A stretch of DNA of 15,393 bases from CAZMXI01 sp964570205 (GTDB lineage Bacteria > Planctomycetota > Phycisphaerae > Tepidisphaerales > Tepidisphaeraceae): the NCBI GenBank assembly GCA_964570205.1, contig CAZMXI010000122.1:1-15393 (forward strand), read 5' to 3'. Below, one piece after another: positions 13,965 through 15,393 of this stretch (position 1 is its first letter; the number at the start of each line of letters is the position of its first letter). The notes under the pieces are model-generated. The model was not told where the DNA came from and did no database searches. It worked only from the letters and a program-made list of their open reading frames with translations. The position numbers were made by a program, and so were the translations under genes.

Positions 13965-14819
13965 TTACTGGATTTCGAGAACGGTGATGCCCGCGATCCT
14001 GCCATCCTGTCGCCTGAGCGTCACCGCCAGTCCCTCGACAAGCTCATCGAGCCGGCCGGGCTGGCGGGATCGCTTTGAGGCGACAAAAACGACATCAACC
14101 TTGTCGGCCAGTTCGTAGGTGCGCAGGATGAACTGGTCATCCTCGTCGGACAGGACTGTGAGGGTGTTGGCTTCGAGATCCACATCCTCCACATAAGCGA
14201 CAGCGCCGGGCTTGATCACCAGGCGGATGCCGGTGACCTGGGTTGGGTCGAGCAACGACAGCTCCAGAACGGCGGCTCGGCCGGGAATCAGGTTGGAAAG
14301 CCGCCCCTCGCGCTCGGGGGAGCCGGTGATGATCACGCGCGGCTCGGGTGCGAGGGCGTAGGTCTTCTCAATCCGTTCCGTGCCCTGGCCGCGAACGGTG
14401 GCGATCAGGCGGTTGTTTGAGGCGTCGACGGACTTGATGACGCCGCTGACGCGCGGGCCGGCGGTGACGGTGATCGCCGTCACCTCATCGGTTCCCACCC
14501 GGAACCGGATTGAGACCGGCATGTTCGGGGTCAGGTCGGCCAGTTCTCCAGGCTCCCGGGCGTCGCGACGCAATAGCCGCACCTGCGCATTGGCCGAGAT
14601 GCCGCAGGTCTTCTCGATGATCTGCTCGCCCTGGCGGGTGGCGACGGTGAGACTGCGGCGTGCGGGGTCGATCGAACGAATCACGGCGGCAATGGGGGCG
14701 CTGGTCTGGCGGCGGGCTGCGGCCGGCCGTTCCTGGCGGTTCTGGCGCGCCCCGGCGGCGTGCGAGTGGGTGATGCAGAACGTCGTCAACAGGATCATGG
14801 ATACGATTCGCAGGTTCAT
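13965..14819 (-). CDS. Secreted protein of three tandem ~80-aa repeats, function unknown
   Basis: This is a 284-aa exported protein of unknown function. I placed the start at the ATG at 14819 (MNLRIVSMILLTTFCITHSHA, a good signal peptide with cleavage near SHA/HAA), with AAAGGA just upstream although the spacing is short. Frame extension to 14864 lacks a ribosome site. After a basic Gln/Arg linker (about 24-40) come three internal repeats, at about 42-119, 123-201 and 206-283. Each runs as a strand (GVIKSVDxxxNxL), an EKTYxL-like strand, a basic turn, a GRLxxLxxG turn and a closing TGIxxV strand. The pattern suggests repeated small beta-barrels (OB-like) for ligand or matrix binding, but I do not recognise a named family. 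The gene converges on htrA and diverges from metG. Confidence 0.72.
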   Translation of the reverse strand: MNLRIVSMILLTTFCITHSHAAGARQNRQERPAAARRQTSAPIAAVIRSIDPARRSLTVATRQGEQIIEKTCGISANAQVRLLRRDAREPGELADLTPNMPVSIRFRVGTDEVTAITVTAGPRVSGVIKSVDASNNRLIATVRGQGTERIEKTYALAPEPRVIITGSPEREGRLSNLIPGRAAVLELSLLDPTQVTGIRLVIKPGAVAYVEDVDLEANTLTVLSDEDDQFILRTYELADKVDVVFVASKRSRQPGRLDELVEGLAVTLRRQDGRIAGITVLEIQ

Positions 14820-14889
14820 ATTCCTTTGAATACGCGCACAGGCGGCGGATATTGCGGAGCCCATCCGTCCGCTGTCGCATTCGGGTCCC

Positions 14890-14918
14890 TTGATCTATCG
14901 GGCGGAGGTGCCCATAAT
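14890..14918 (+). promoter_or_regulatory. Putative sigma70-type promoter upstream of metG
   Basis: TTGATC (14890-14895, four of six) and CATAAT (14913-14918, five of six) are spaced by exactly 17 nt. Transcription would start near 14925, giving a leader of about 137 nt before metG. No known riboswitch or T-box pattern is seen in that leader; short GC-rich complementary stretches occur near 14965-14980. Confidence 0.45.
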
Positions 14919-15061
14919 CCGAGCCATGAGCCATCGTGTGGTCCGACTGATGCACATGCGATAGAGGCGGCGGCCCCGCCCGCTCGCGGGATTCGTGCGC
15001 CTCGATTTCGCTGGCCGTTGCATCGCTCGCATCGCCCGATGGCCGTTTTGTTGGAATGCCC

Positions 15062-15393
15062 ATGAGCAACACCTTCTATATCACCACCCCGATCTACTAC
15101 CCCAACGCCGAGCCGCACCTGGGGCACGTCTACACCACGATCTGCGCCGACGTGATCGCGCGCTATCACCGGCTGGCCGGGCGCGACACCTGGTTCCTGA
15201 CCGGAACGGATGAGCATGGGATCAAGATGGTGAAGACGGCGGAGACCCAGAAGACCACCCCGGCCGAACTCGTCGAGCGCAACGTCCCGATCTTCCGCGA
15301 CCTGTGGAAGGAGCTGGACATCACCAACGACGATTTCATCCGCACCACGTCCGACCGGCATAAGGCGGGCGTCGCCGCCATCGTCAACAAGAT
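15062..15393 (+). CDS. metG: Methionyl-tRNA synthetase, N-terminal part (cut by right edge)
   Basis: MetRS charges tRNA-Met with methionine in the cytoplasm. The first 110 residues are visible, from the ATG at 15062, and the frame is open at the right edge. The opening FYITTPIYYPNAEPHLGHVY contains the class I HIGH-type motif as H19-L-G-H22. TWFLTGTDEHGIKM (43-56) and FIRTTSDRH (92-100) are characteristic of the class I Rossmann core of MetRS. The KMSKS motif, anticodon-binding domain and any C-terminal tRNA-binding domain lie outside. Only a weak purine stretch (GGAATG) precedes the start. It diverges from the repeat-protein gene across about 240 nt. Confidence 0.95.
   Translation, partial: MSNTFYITTPIYYPNAEPHLGHVYTTICADVIARYHRLAGRDTWFLTGTDEHGIKMVKTAETQKTTPAELVERNVPIFRDLWKELDITNDDFIRTTSDRHKAGVAAIVNK

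Noticed and set aside
12257..14005. A 582-codon minus-strand open frame opposite htrA
   Set aside because: It is antisense to a clear HtrA with a full catalytic triad. Its translation is rich in Arg, His, Pro and Ala as expected of a GC-rich shadow frame, and it has no motif.
14926..14964. A 12-codon plus-strand open frame that could be a leader peptide before metG
   Set aside because: Its purine stretch is too far from the ATG and there is no run of a regulatory amino acid; a chance frame is more likely.
1..15393. Mobile elements, CRISPR arrays, tRNA or rRNA genes
   Set aside because: No transposase or integrase motifs, no regularly spaced repeats and no cloverleaf or rRNA-like sequence were seen.

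Overview
This is a GC-rich, gene-dense bacterial window with 12 recognisable protein-coding genes. One is cut by the left edge and one by the right edge. I see no rRNA, tRNA, insertion sequence, integrase or CRISPR array. The mix is secreted carbohydrate-active enzymes next to a Gfo/Idh/MocA oxidoreductase, an SDR, an FkbO/Hyg5-type RidA-fold protein and secreted proteins of unknown function. This would suit a free-living polysaccharide degrader, most likely Planctomycetota (perhaps Phycisphaerae). That placement is inferred from gene content and composition only.

Left part (1-2924): the 3' end of an unrecognised gene converges on an eight-helix DUF2231-type membrane protein, and their stop codons are only 4 nt apart. 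Next on the minus strand is a secreted protein of about 458 aa that looks like a glycoside-hydrolase TIM barrel but that I cannot assign to a family.

Carbohydrate section (2925-11288): a GH62-like alpha-L-arabinofuranosidase (plus strand) converges on a large secreted GH2 enzyme with a glutamine-amidotransferase-like C-terminus, and a strong GC-rich hairpin lies between them. Upstream of the GH2 gene, on the same strand, is a two-domain RidA-fold protein related to chorismatases. A 223-bp divergent intergenic region separates it from a plus-strand trio: secreted alpha/beta-hydrolase esterase, Gfo/Idh/MocA dehydrogenase and SDR. The last two overlap in an ATGA junction. Together these genes suggest removal of arabinose side chains and ester groups from hemicellulose or a related glycan, exo- or endo-cleavage by GH2, and intracellular redox processing of released sugars. 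No transporter, SusC/SusD pair or regulator is visible, so this is at most part of a utilisation locus.

Housekeeping section (11289-15393): panB (pantothenate synthesis) has a plausible sigma70-type promoter and a hairpin leader. An htrA/degP-type periplasmic protease follows 29 nt later. A perfect 12-bp-stem hairpin separates htrA from a convergent gene for a secreted protein built of three repeats of about 80 aa. The start of metG (methionyl-tRNA synthetase) runs off the right edge behind another plausible sigma70-type promoter.

The points most worth following up are the chorismatase-like protein next to GH2, the unassigned secreted TIM-barrel-like protein, the bacterial GH62, a 28-bp near-identical direct repeat bracketing the GH2 gene, the calcium-loop-like insertion in HtrA, and the hairpin leader of panB.
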